A stretch of 64,000 bases of DNA from JANXVR01 sp034667405 (GTDB lineage Bacteria > Actinomycetota > UBA4738 > HRBIN12). Shown here one piece after another: positions 37,396 through 45,175 of the stretch. Below the pieces are notes generated by a model. It made no database searches. It was not told the DNA's origin and was given only the letters and a program-made list of their open reading frames with translations. The position numbers and the translations under genes were made by a program. The DNA is taken from positions 124,001 through 188,000 of the forward strand of contig JAXDJX010000018.1 of assembly GCA_034667405.1 (NCBI GenBank), read 5' to 3'. Each line of letters begins with the position of its first letter. Within the stretch, counting starts at the first letter, position 1.

Positions 37396-37496
37396 GAGGA
37401 TGCTACACGCTCATGAAACGGGGGCGGGGGCACCGCTGTCGATCCCGACAAGTCGGGCTTTGACCAGGGGCGATAGGTTTTCAGGGCTGGCTCTGT

Positions 37497-37502
37497 TACC
37501 CT
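37497..37502 (+). promoter_or_regulatory. -10 element, leaderless start of the DksA-like gene
   Basis: TACCCT ends eight bases before the ATG at 37511, with no ribosome binding site between. The spacing suggests that the mRNA starts at or next to the ATG. Confidence 0.45.
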
Positions 37503-37510
37503 CGCCGACC

Positions 37511-37897
37511 ATGGCTGGAACCACGAAACTCACCAAACCCGAGATCGCCACTCTTCGAGAGACCCTGCTCCAAGAGCGGGAGGAGTTGCGCAGCCAACTC
37601 ACGACCATCGAGGAGGACATGTTCTCCGCGAGCCAGACGGAGATGAGCGGGGACTCCGGTGTCGATGACGAATCCGCCGATGCGGGAACCACCACGTTCG
37701 AACGGGAGAAAGAGCTTTCGATCGAGAACAACGTCCGCGACCTCTTGCAGAAGATCGAGCGGGCGCTCGCCAGGATCGAAGAGGGTACCTACGGCCTGTG
37801 CGAGTTCTGCGGCAAGCCCATCGAGAAGGCGCGGGTGAAGGCGCTTCCTTACGTAGACCTCTGCATCACCGACGCCCAGGCGCAGTCGCGCCGGTAG
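37511..37897 (+). CDS. TraR/DksA-family zinc-finger-like protein
   Basis: 128-residue protein: a long charged coiled coil (about residues 10-95, LRETLLQEREELRSQLTTIEED..), the typical SGDSGVDDESADAGTTTFEREKE linker, and a C-terminal finger GLCEFCGKPIEKARVKALPYVDLCITD. Three of the four expected cysteines are present; the fourth position is Asp (CITD). DksA-like proteins enter the RNA polymerase secondary channel and tune initiation; the actinobacterial branch is little studied. Leaderless-type start. It precedes lspA by two bases, so the three genes to rluD probably form one operon. Confidence 0.85.
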   Translation: MAGTTKLTKPEIATLRETLLQEREELRSQLTTIEEDMFSASQTEMSGDSGVDDESADAGTTTFEREKELSIENNVRDLLQKIERALARIEEGTYGLCEFCGKPIEKARVKALPYVDLCITDAQAQSRR

Positions 37898-37899
37898 TC

Positions 37900-38397
37900 G
37901 TGGACGCGGTTCGCCGCCGCGCCGGGGCATGGTTGTTCGCGGTCGCCCTGGTGGTCTTTGCCGCAGACCGTCTGACGAAATCCTGGGCGGAACATTCACT
38001 TCCGGGCCACCCGATCGACGTCCTCAAGGGAGTGCTGACCTTCCGATACGCCACGAACGCTGGGGGGGCGTTCAGCCTGGGGACGAACGCCCCGTTGGTG
38101 TTCGCCGCCGCAACGCTGCTCATCTGCGGCGCGATCGTCGCGACGAGCTTCCGTCACGCTCGGGTGCTGCCGGCGGCAGCGCTCGGCTTCGTGCTGGGAG
38201 GCGGCATCGGGAACCTCACCGACCGGTTCTTGCGAGGGCCCCATCTTACCGGCCGGGTAGTGGATTTCGTCGATCTCCATGTGTGGCCGATCTTCAATGT
38301 CGCCGACAGTGCCATCGTGGTTGGCGCGCTGCTCCTGGCATTGACGGCGTGGCACCGCGACACATCGAAGGACGGGAAGGTGGCCAATGGAGCCTGA
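37900..38397 (+). CDS. lspA: Lipoprotein signal peptidase LspA
   Basis: 165-residue polytopic aspartic protease with four membrane helices. Catalytic aspartates are in GNLTDRFLRG (about residue 108) and FNVADSAIV (about 136); RYATNAGGAFSLG is the third family motif. It removes signal peptides from prolipoproteins after lipidation, the step needed by the several lipoproteins encoded later in this window. GTG 37900 is two bases after the preceding stop. The end overlaps the pseudouridine synthase gene by 11 bp. Confidence 0.94.
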   Translation: MDAVRRRAGAWLFAVALVVFAADRLTKSWAEHSLPGHPIDVLKGVLTFRYATNAGGAFSLGTNAPLVFAAATLLICGAIVATSFRHARVLPAAALGFVLGGGIGNLTDRFLRGPHLTGRVVDFVDLHVWPIFNVADSAIVVGALLLALTAWHRDTSKDGKVANGA

Positions 38398-39298
38398 GGT
38401 CTACGTCGGAGAGGCTGGCCGCCTTGACGCGGTGCTCGCCCGTCTGACCGGCGCCGCGCGCGCCGACATCCAACGCGCCATCGTGGCGGGCGACGTCACG
38501 GTGAACGGCGTCGCGAAGCAGAAGTCCTTCCTCCTGGATGGTGGCGAGCGGTTAGAGGTTCGTCTGGGGTACTCGGAGGCGCTGGAGCCCGAACCCGGCG
38601 GCGTACCCATCCGATGGCAGGACGAGGATCTCATGGTCATCTCGAAGCCCGCCGGGCTCGTGACCCATCCAACCGAGAACCACCGAACGGGGACCCTGGT
38701 CAACCGGCTGCTGGCGATGGACGTCCCGCTCTCTTTGGTAGGGGGTCCGCTGCGGCCGGGGATCGTGCATCGGCTCGACGCGGGAACCTCCGGGCTGATG
38801 CTGGTCGCCCTCACGGATCGGGCGCACGAGGCCATCCAGACGATGATGCGGAGCCACCTGGTGGGGAGGCGTTACCTGGCACTGGTCCGGGGTCACGTAG
38901 AGAACGACCTCTTCGCGGTTGACGCTCCGCTCGGCCGCAAGGCAGACCGCGTGGTGATCGACCACACCGAGGGGCGCGACGCCGAAACGGGATTCGAGGT
39001 GCGGGAGCGGTTCGAGAACGCGTCGCTCCTTGACGCCACGCCGAAGACGGGCAGGACACACCAGATCCGCGTACACCTGCGAGCGATCGGGCATCCGATC
39101 TTGGGGGACCGGGCCTACGGTGGCATGGGAGATGACGCGAAACGGCTCGGATTAACCCGGCCGTTCCTGCATTCGTGGCAGCTCGCGTTCGATCATCCCT
39201 TGACGGCTGAGCCCATCCATCTCGAGGAGCCGCTTCCAGACGATCTGGCGACGGCGCTGATCCGTGTCCGCGACGACGCTCCCGACCAGCAACCTTGA
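38387..39298 (+). CDS. RluA/RluD-family rRNA pseudouridine synthase
   Basis: 303-residue enzyme: an N-terminal S4 RNA-binding domain (about residues 10-70, RLDAVLARLTGAARADIQRAI) and an RluA-type catalytic domain with the nucleophile Asp in HRLDAGTSGLML (about 127-138), LVGRRYLALVRG, and PKTGRTHQIRVHLRAIGHPILGD. It isomerises uridines in 23S rRNA. Pairing with lspA is the common arrangement of the rluD-like gene. The ATG overlaps the lspA end. Confidence 0.92.
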   Translation: MEPEVYVGEAGRLDAVLARLTGAARADIQRAIVAGDVTVNGVAKQKSFLLDGGERLEVRLGYSEALEPEPGGVPIRWQDEDLMVISKPAGLVTHPTENHRTGTLVNRLLAMDVPLSLVGGPLRPGIVHRLDAGTSGLMLVALTDRAHEAIQTMMRSHLVGRRYLALVRGHVENDLFAVDAPLGRKADRVVIDHTEGRDAETGFEVRERFENASLLDATPKTGRTHQIRVHLRAIGHPILGDRAYGGMGDDAKRLGLTRPFLHSWQLAFDHPLTAEPIHLEEPLPDDLATALIRVRDDAPDQQP

Positions 39299-39323
39299 CG
39301 CCTCCCGGACCCCGGCGTAGGTT
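39295..39323 (+). promoter_or_regulatory. dnaE1 promoter
   Basis: TTGACG (39295-39300) and TAGGTT (39318-39323) are spaced by exactly 17 bp. The -35 overlaps the stop codon of the pseudouridine synthase gene. Transcription should start near 39330, leaving a leader of about 95 nt before the ATG at 39426. Confidence 0.7.
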
Positions 39324-39425
39324 GGGCTCCCCCGTGAATCACACGGATGTAGTTCTCCACAGCCGCCGGGGCCGTTGGGGAAAACACTGTGGAAATCGTC
39401 GCCGCAGGAGGCCTGAGCAGCACAC

Positions 39426-42400
39426 ATGAGTAGCGATCAAGGGTTCGTTCACCTCCACGTGCACTCCGAGTATTCGCTCCTGGACGGCGCCGCGCGGATC
39501 GACGCCCCGGCGGCGAACCCGGCCGCCCCTACGATCTTCACCGAGGCCCAGCGCCTGGGGATGGGAGCGGTCGCCGTCACGGATCACGGCTCGATGTTCG
39601 GCGCGCTCCGATTCTTCGAGGCAGGCCGTGCCAGCGGCATCAAACCGATCATCGGGGTCGAAGCCTACGTCGCCCCAGGCTCGAGGTTCGACCGGAACCC
39701 GGGGGAGAGCCAGGAGAAGTACTTCCACGTCACGCTGCTGGCCCAGAACCTGGCCGGCTACCAGAACCTCTTGAAGCTGGTCTCGGCTGCACACCTGGAG
39801 GGCTTTTATCACAAGCCCCGGATGGACAAATCGCTGATGGCCGAACACGCCGAGGGCATCATCTGCCTGTCGGGTTGCCTCTCGTCGGAGATCGCGACGC
39901 ACCTGCAGAACGGCCAAGACGAACGCGCCCGGTCGGCGGCCTCGGACTACCGGGACATCTTCGGTGCGGACAACTACTTCATGGAACTGCAGGATCACGG
40001 TCTCGGCGATCAGCGGCGGATCCTCCCCGGACAGGTGGCGCTGGCGCGCGAACTCGACATCCCCCTCGTGGCGACCAACGACCTCCACTACACCCTTCGA
40101 GAAGACGCCAAGCCCCACGATGTACTCCTCTGCATCCAGCAGCAGAAGCTCCAGACAGATCCGAAGCGGCTGAAGTTCGACTCGGAAGAGTTCTATCTCA
40201 AGAGTGCGCAGGAGATGCGTCACGTGTTCCGCGACTACCCCGAGGCCTGCGACAACACGCTCCGGATCGCCGAGCGATGTGAACTGGATCTGGTCTATGG
40301 CTCGCGTGCGCCCGCGGACCAGCGCTACCACCTGCCGGAATTCGAAACGCCGGAGGGCCTGGATCGCGACGACTACCTGCGGAAGCTGGTCCAAGACGGG
40401 GCCGTCCTGCGCTACGGAACCGTCACACCCGACATCCAGGAGCGCATCGACCACGAACTTGGCGTCATCACGTCGATGGGCTTCGGCGGCTACTTCCTGA
40501 TCGTCTGGGATCTCATCCGCCACGCCCGGGACCAGGGCATCCGCGTCGGACCTGGACGAGGTTCTGCCGCCGGATCAGTGGTGTCCTACTGCCTGCGCAT
40601 CACCGACCTCGACCCTCTGAAATACGGCCTCATCTTCGAGCGCTTCCTCAATCCCGAGCGCATCTCTATGCCCGACATCGACATGGACTTCGACGAACGT
40701 CGGCGTGACGAGGTGATCCGCTACGCCACCCAGAAGTACGGCGCCGACCACGTTGCGCAGATCGTCACGTTCCAGACCATCAAGGGCAAGCAAGGCATCC
40801 GAGACGCAGCCAGAGTGCTCGGGTATCCGCCGGTGGTCGGGGACCGTCTGTGCAAGATGTACCCACCGGCAGTGATGGGGCGCGACTATCCGATCGAGGA
40901 TGCGCTGAAGCTCGCGCCGGACCTGGCGGCGGCCTACGACAAAGAGACCGAAGCCAAGGAGATCATCGAGACGGCGCGTGCCCTCGAGGGTCTCCGCCGC
41001 GAGGACTCGGTGCACGCCGCGGGCGTCGTCATCGGCGACAAGCCACTCGTGAACTATCTCCCGCTGAAACTCTCGAAGGACTCTCGGGATGACTCGAAGC
41101 GGGTGGTGACCCAGTTCGATATGCACGGGGTGGAGGATCTTGGGCTGCTGAAGATGGACTTCTTGGGGCTCCGGAACCTGAGCGTCATCGAGGACACGCT
41201 CCGGCACCTGCGCCACCGCGATCTCGATCTGGACATCGACCATGTCGCTCTGGACGACCTCGAGACCTATCGGATGCTGCAGCGCGCGGAGACCACCGGC
41301 GTCTTCCAGATGGAGTCAGCGGGGATGCGCCAGCTGATCAAGGTCTTGGAGCCGGACCGGTTCGAGGATCTCATGGCCCTAGTGGCGCTCTACCGCCCCG
41401 GTCCCCTCAACAACGGCCTGCACACCGAGTACGCCGAGCGCAAGCACGGCCGCCGCAAGGTCACCTACCCGCACGACGACCTCGAGCCGTTCCTGAAGAC
41501 CACCTACGGCGTGATGATCTATCAGGAGCAGGTCATGCAGGTCGCCGTGCAGATCGCCGGCTTCTCGATGGGAGAAGCCGACATCCTTCGCAAAGCCATG
41601 GGGAAGAAGGATCTTCGCTACCTCATGCCGTTCAAGGAGCGGTTCGTGGCCGGCGCGGAAGAGCGCGGCTACACGAAGCGGCTCGCGGACGACCTGTTCG
41701 AGATGATCGTGCCGTTCGCCGACTATGGGTTCAACGCCTCGCATGCGTGCGCGTACGGGTTGCTCGCCTATCAGACCGCCTACCTGATGGCCCATCACCC
41801 CGTGGAGTACATGTCGGCGGTGCTCACGTCGGTGAAGGACGACAAAGATCGCAAGCCCTACTACCTCTACGCCTGCCGAGGCATGGACATCCGGGTGCTC
41901 CCTCCCGATGTGAACGGATCCGAGCTGGACTTCGCCCCGGCGCCGGGGGATGAGCCGGCTATCCGGTACGGGCTCTCCGCGGTTCGTAACGTCGGGGAGG
42001 GCGCGGTCCAACAGATCCTGGATGCTCGGGGATCGAAGGGGAACTTCACCTCGTTCGCTGATTTCTGCCGGAAGGTGGATCCCGGCGTTCTCACGAAGCG
42101 CGTGCTGGAGTCCCTGGTGCTCGCGGGGGCGTTCGATTCGCTGGGGTATGCACGGCGGCCGCTCTTCGAGAACCAGGACAAGGTCTCAGGCCCCATCGGA
42201 TCCGAACGCAAAGCAGAGGCAGCCGGGCAGTTCTCGTTGTTCGGCGGTGGGGGAGAAGGCGACGCGGATCAGATCGATGAGTCGGTACTCCAGGGCGAGG
42301 ATTTCGACAAGCGAACGCTGCTGCGTTGGGAGAAGGAGATGCTCGGTCAGTTCGTGACGGATCACCCGTTGCTGGGGGTGAAGGATGTGCTCGCCGCGCA

Positions 42401-42980
42401 GTGCTCGCACGAGATCGTCGACCTTGTGTCGCTGGGAGACGGGGACCTGTTGAAGGTGGGCGGCATCATCGGTGCGGTGGCTCGAAAGTACACGAAGCGC
42501 GGAGAGGCTTACGCGCAGTTCCGGCTGGAAGGTCTGGCGGGCGGCGTCGAGGTCATCGCGTTCCCGAGCGTCTACGAGGCGGTGCCCGGGCTCATCGAGA
42601 TGGATCGCATCGTGCTGGTCTCTGGACGGATCGACCTGCGCGGACGCGAACTCCAGATCCGCGCAACCGAGGTGAAAGAACCGAAACTCGGAGACGCCGG
42701 CCCCGCTCCGTTGTCGGCGTCGTTGGTGGTGGATCTGCCCGTCGCGGCCTGCACACCCGCGGTGCTGCAGCGCCTGCGTGATGTGCTGGACGCCCACGCC
42801 GGCGACGCTCCGGTACATGTTCGCGTGGTGGGTTCGGACGGATCGATCACCACTATGAAGGTCGGCCCCTCACGGGTAGAGGCGGGCCCGTCGCTCGTCG
42901 CCGAACTGGCGTCCCTGCTCGGCGGAGATGCCGCGCGGATCGAACGCAGCACCGATCCCTCCGCCGCGCTCGTGGTCTAG
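39426..42980 (+). CDS. dnaE1: Replicative DNA polymerase III alpha subunit
   Basis: 1184-residue C-family polymerase. The N-terminal PHP domain is intact (HLHVHSEYSLLDGA, VTDHGSMFG). Palm motifs are GPGRGSAAGSVVSY, the catalytic MPDIDMDFDERRRDE (about residues 416-430) and KMDFLGLRNL. FNASHACAYGLLAYQTAYL, helix-hairpin-helix motifs and a C-terminal OB-fold (about 1000-1075) follow. GQFSLFGGG (about 936) is a sliding-clamp binding motif. This is the chromosome replicase, in contrast to the damage-inducible polymerase at 4819. An AGGAGG lies 15 bp before the ATG. It shares its last four bases (CTAG) with the stop of the convergent LON-domain gene. Confidence 0.96.
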   Translation: MSSDQGFVHLHVHSEYSLLDGAARIDAPAANPAAPTIFTEAQRLGMGAVAVTDHGSMFGALRFFEAGRASGIKPIIGVEAYVAPGSRFDRNPGESQEKYFHVTLLAQNLAGYQNLLKLVSAAHLEGFYHKPRMDKSLMAEHAEGIICLSGCLSSEIATHLQNGQDERARSAASDYRDIFGADNYFMELQDHGLGDQRRILPGQVALARELDIPLVATNDLHYTLREDAKPHDVLLCIQQQKLQTDPKRLKFDSEEFYLKSAQEMRHVFRDYPEACDNTLRIAERCELDLVYGSRAPADQRYHLPEFETPEGLDRDDYLRKLVQDGAVLRYGTVTPDIQERIDHELGVITSMGFGGYFLIVWDLIRHARDQGIRVGPGRGSAAGSVVSYCLRITDLDPLKYGLIFERFLNPERISMPDIDMDFDERRRDEVIRYATQKYGADHVAQIVTFQTIKGKQGIRDAARVLGYPPVVGDRLCKMYPPAVMGRDYPIEDALKLAPDLAAAYDKETEAKEIIETARALEGLRREDSVHAAGVVIGDKPLVNYLPLKLSKDSRDDSKRVVTQFDMHGVEDLGLLKMDFLGLRNLSVIEDTLRHLRHRDLDLDIDHVALDDLETYRMLQRAETTGVFQMESAGMRQLIKVLEPDRFEDLMALVALYRPGPLNNGLHTEYAERKHGRRKVTYPHDDLEPFLKTTYGVMIYQEQVMQVAVQIAGFSMGEADILRKAMGKKDLRYLMPFKERFVAGAEERGYTKRLADDLFEMIVPFADYGFNASHACAYGLLAYQTAYLMAHHPVEYMSAVLTSVKDDKDRKPYYLYACRGMDIRVLPPDVNGSELDFAPAPGDEPAIRYGLSAVRNVGEGAVQQILDARGSKGNFTSFADFCRKVDPGVLTKRVLESLVLAGAFDSLGYARRPLFENQDKVSGPIGSERKAEAAGQFSLFGGGGEGDADQIDESVLQGEDFDKRTLLRWEKEMLGQFVTDHPLLGVKDVLAAQCSHEIVDLVSLGDGDLLKVGGIIGAVARKYTKRGEAYAQFRLEGLAGGVEVIAFPSVYEAVPGLIEMDRIVLVSGRIDLRGRELQIRATEVKEPKLGDAGPAPLSASLVVDLPVAACTPAVLQRLRDVLDAHAGDAPVHVRVVGSDGSITTMKVGPSRVEAGPSLVAELASLLGGDAARIERSTDPSAALVV

Positions 42981-43594
42981 TTCGGACTCACGTCGGCGTC
43001 CGGCCCGCCGGGGACGGAATGAAGGACCCGCAGGAGGTTCGCCTCGCGGGTGAGGATCTCTTTCGTCGATCGCAGACGCTGGCCGGCTCCGGGCGTCTCC
43101 AGGAGCGCCTGACGTTCGGGAACCAGACCCGGGACCGCCCCCGCGAGCGCGAAACTCGCGGAAACGGGTTCGTGAGTGACAGAGGCCGTGCCCGATTCCC
43201 CCGACGCCGCGAGGAACCGGTCGAGAGCGCGCACGGCGGCCTGAACATCGTCGGTACCGGCTCCGCCCTCGTCGGGGAAGGGCGCAACCTCCCACCGCGG
43301 ATAGTGTTGGTTCTGGGTCGGTGCGACCAACGCCAGCCGCTCCTCTCCTTCGATCTCCACCGTATGGGAGCCGTCGTCGCGCTGTTCGTGCCCCCGGATC
43401 GCTCCGCGAACACCTACCCGGTACGGTTCGGCGGGCCCTCCCACCTCCTGCCCTTTGCGGATGGCGACGACCGCGACGGAGCCGTTCGGCAGCACGTCCT
43501 GGAGCATCCGGAGATAGCGATCCTCGAAGACGTGCAGTTCCAACCGTTGTCCCGGGAACAGGACGGTATGGAGGGCGAACACGGGCAGGTCCAT
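42977..43594 (-). CDS. LON substrate-binding domain protein
   Basis: 205-residue protein made only of the Lon N-terminal (PUA-like) domain and its helical extension: LPVFALHTVLFPGQRLELHVFEDRYLRML (residues 3-31) is the family signature. There is no ATPase or protease domain. Such stand-alone proteins are widespread in Actinobacteria and may bind peptides or unfolded proteins; the role is unknown. The minus-strand TAGCAT ends six bases before the ATG, so the mRNA is probably leaderless. It is divergent from the hisA-like gene, with 32 bp between start codons. Confidence 0.9.
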   Translation of the reverse strand: MDLPVFALHTVLFPGQRLELHVFEDRYLRMLQDVLPNGSVAVVAIRKGQEVGGPAEPYRVGVRGAIRGHEQRDDGSHTVEIEGEERLALVAPTQNQHYPRWEVAPFPDEGGAGTDDVQAAVRALDRFLAASGESGTASVTHEPVSASFALAGAVPGLVPERQALLETPGAGQRLRSTKEILTREANLLRVLHSVPGGPDADVSPN

Positions 43595-43600
43595 GCCGCG

Positions 43601-43620
43601 ATGCTACCGCCCGCTAGGCT
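43601..43620. promoter_or_regulatory. Back-to-back leaderless promoters of the LON and hisA-like genes
   Basis: TAGCAT on the minus strand (43606-43601) is six bases from the LON-gene ATG at 43594. TAGGCT on the plus strand (43615-43620) is six bases from the hisA-like ATG at 43627. The two -10 elements are only 8 bp apart. No -35 is recognisable for either, and there is no room for a leader. Confidence 0.65.
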
Positions 43621-43626
43621 GGCGCC

Positions 43627-44367
43627 ATGTTCCAGGTGATCCCGGCGATCGATGTTTCGGGTGGCAGGTTGGCCGTCTATGCGGCCGATGGACCGGTCCC
43701 CGTCTCCGCATTCGGCGGTGATCCGTTGGTCGCGGCGCGGGCCTACATAGCCGCGGGCGCTCGCTGGATCCACGTGGTCGACATGGATCTCGCCTACAGC
43801 GGTGTGCTCGCCGACCCGCCGATCGTTGGGTCCGTTGCCGCGCTCGGGGTACAGGTGCAAGCCAGTGGCGGCATCCGCGACGGACGAACGGTCGACCGCC
43901 TGCTCGCGGCGGGCGCCTCGCGCGTGGTCCTCGGATCGGCGGCGTTCGCAGATGAAGAGGCAGTTCGGACGCTCGTCGCGACGCACGGGAAGCGCTTGGT
44001 GGTGGGGATAGAAGTGGACGAAGGGCGGATCCGTTCCCGCGGTGGTGCCGGTGTGGTTGACCTTGAGCTTGCGGAGACGATCGGGTGGCTCACGGCGATG
44101 GGTGCGAGCAGCTTCCTGGTGACCGCCGTACAGCGGGTGGGGGGACTTCAAGGCCCCGACGTGGCGTTGGTAAAGCGGCTGGTTCGATCGGGCCGGCCCG
44201 TGTTGGCGGCCGGCGGCATCGGAGGGCTCGAGGACCTGGAGGCGGTTCGCCGAGCGGGGGCCAGTGGCGCGGTCGTGGGACGCGCGGCCATGGAGGGCGA
44301 GCTCGACCTGACCCAGGCGCTCGCCAGGTTCGGCGCGGAGCCCGGGATCGCCGGTGGCGGGACCTGA
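43627..44367 (+). CDS. HisA/PriA-like isomerase with altered catalytic residues
   Basis: 246-residue TIM barrel of the HisA/HisF family (PAIDVSGGRLAVY, HVVDMDLAYSG, ASGGIRDGRTVDRLLAAG, AAGGIGGLEDLEAV). The first catalytic Asp is kept (D9), and both phosphate loops (GGIRD, GGIGG) are present. The second acid, usually in GxDV, is Glu (GIEVD, residue 129), and the TDxxxDGT motif reads TAVQRVGG (A167, V171), losing its Asp. It precedes trpC-trpB-trpA, and no trpF is seen, so a role in phosphoribosylanthranilate isomerisation (PriA or a TrpF-specialised relative) is inferred. A classical HisA activity is doubtful. Leaderless start. Confidence 0.8.
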   Translation: MFQVIPAIDVSGGRLAVYAADGPVPVSAFGGDPLVAARAYIAAGARWIHVVDMDLAYSGVLADPPIVGSVAALGVQVQASGGIRDGRTVDRLLAAGASRVVLGSAAFADEEAVRTLVATHGKRLVVGIEVDEGRIRSRGGAGVVDLELAETIGWLTAMGASSFLVTAVQRVGGLQGPDVALVKRLVRSGRPVLAAGGIGGLEDLEAVRRAGASGAVVGRAAMEGELDLTQALARFGAEPGIAGGGT

Positions 44368-44401
44368 TCAGCAACCCGGCGCCGATAGACTGCTCCCTCC
44401 C

Positions 44402-45175
44402 ATGGGCTTCCTCACCGATCTCGTCGCTACCATCCGTCGTGACCTGGCCGATCGGCCGCTCGACGTGGCGGCGTTGCGGGTAGAGGCGGTTAAGGCGCCA
44501 CAGCCGCGTTCGCTGGCGGCCGCGCTCCGCTCACGGACGCCTTCGGTCATCGCCGAGATAAAGCGGTCATCGCCGAGCGCCGGCGCCATCTCCAGCCCGG
44601 ATCCACGCGAACAGGCGAGGGCGTACACGCACGCGGGCGCCGCAGCGATCTCCGTTCTCACCGAGCCGCACCATTTCAAGGGCTCGCTCGATGATCTCCG
44701 GGCGGTGCGTGCGGTGACCGACCTTCCGCTATTGCGCAAGGATTTCCTGATCGACGTGTCCCAGGTGGTGGAGGCGCGGGCCGCGGGCGCCGACGCGATC
44801 CTGCTCATCACCGCCTGCCTTACGGACCAGGAGCTTTCAACGATGCTCGCCGCGGCGGCGGAATGGGGGATGGAAGCGCTGGTTGAGACACATACGCCGG
44901 AGGATCTGGACCGGGCGCTCGCCACCGATGCTCCGGTCGTCGGCGTGAACGCACGCGACCTCGAGACGTTGAATGTCGACGCCGGCCGGGCGTTGGCGCA
45001 GCTCGGGCGGGTCCCCGCGGACCGGATCGCCGTGATGGAAAGCGGGGTCTCCAGCCGCGCTCAGGTAGTGGCGGCGGTCGCGGCGGGAGCATCTGCCATC
45101 CTGATAGGCGAGGCGCTCATGCGGGCTGCGGATCCCGGCGACGCGCTGCGCCGGCTGACCGGAGAGGAGCAGTGA
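44402..45175 (+). CDS. trpC: Indole-3-glycerol phosphate synthase
   Basis: 257-residue TIM-barrel enzyme of tryptophan synthesis. SVIAEIKRSSPSAGAI (catalytic Lys, about residues 49-64), LLRKDFLIDVSQVVEARAAGADAILLI (second catalytic Lys), GVNARDLETLNVD and MESGVSSRAQV are family signatures. It converts CdRP to indole-3-glycerol phosphate, the substrate of TrpA. It follows the HisA-like gene by 34 bp; a TAGACT hexamer 10 bases before the ATG may add a local start. Its stop overlaps trpB. Confidence 0.95.
   Translation: MGFLTDLVATIRRDLADRPLDVAALRVEAVKAPQPRSLAAALRSRTPSVIAEIKRSSPSAGAISSPDPREQARAYTHAGAAAISVLTEPHHFKGSLDDLRAVRAVTDLPLLRKDFLIDVSQVVEARAAGADAILLITACLTDQELSTMLAAAAEWGMEALVETHTPEDLDRALATDAPVVGVNARDLETLNVDAGRALAQLGRVPADRIAVMESGVSSRAQVVAAVAAGASAILIGEALMRAADPGDALRRLTGEEQ

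Noticed and set aside
37444..37461. Small terminator-like hairpin CCCGA-CAAG-TCGGG followed by CTTT
   Set aside because: No plus-strand gene ends upstream of it, and its stem is only five to six pairs; probably part of the DksA-like promoter region.
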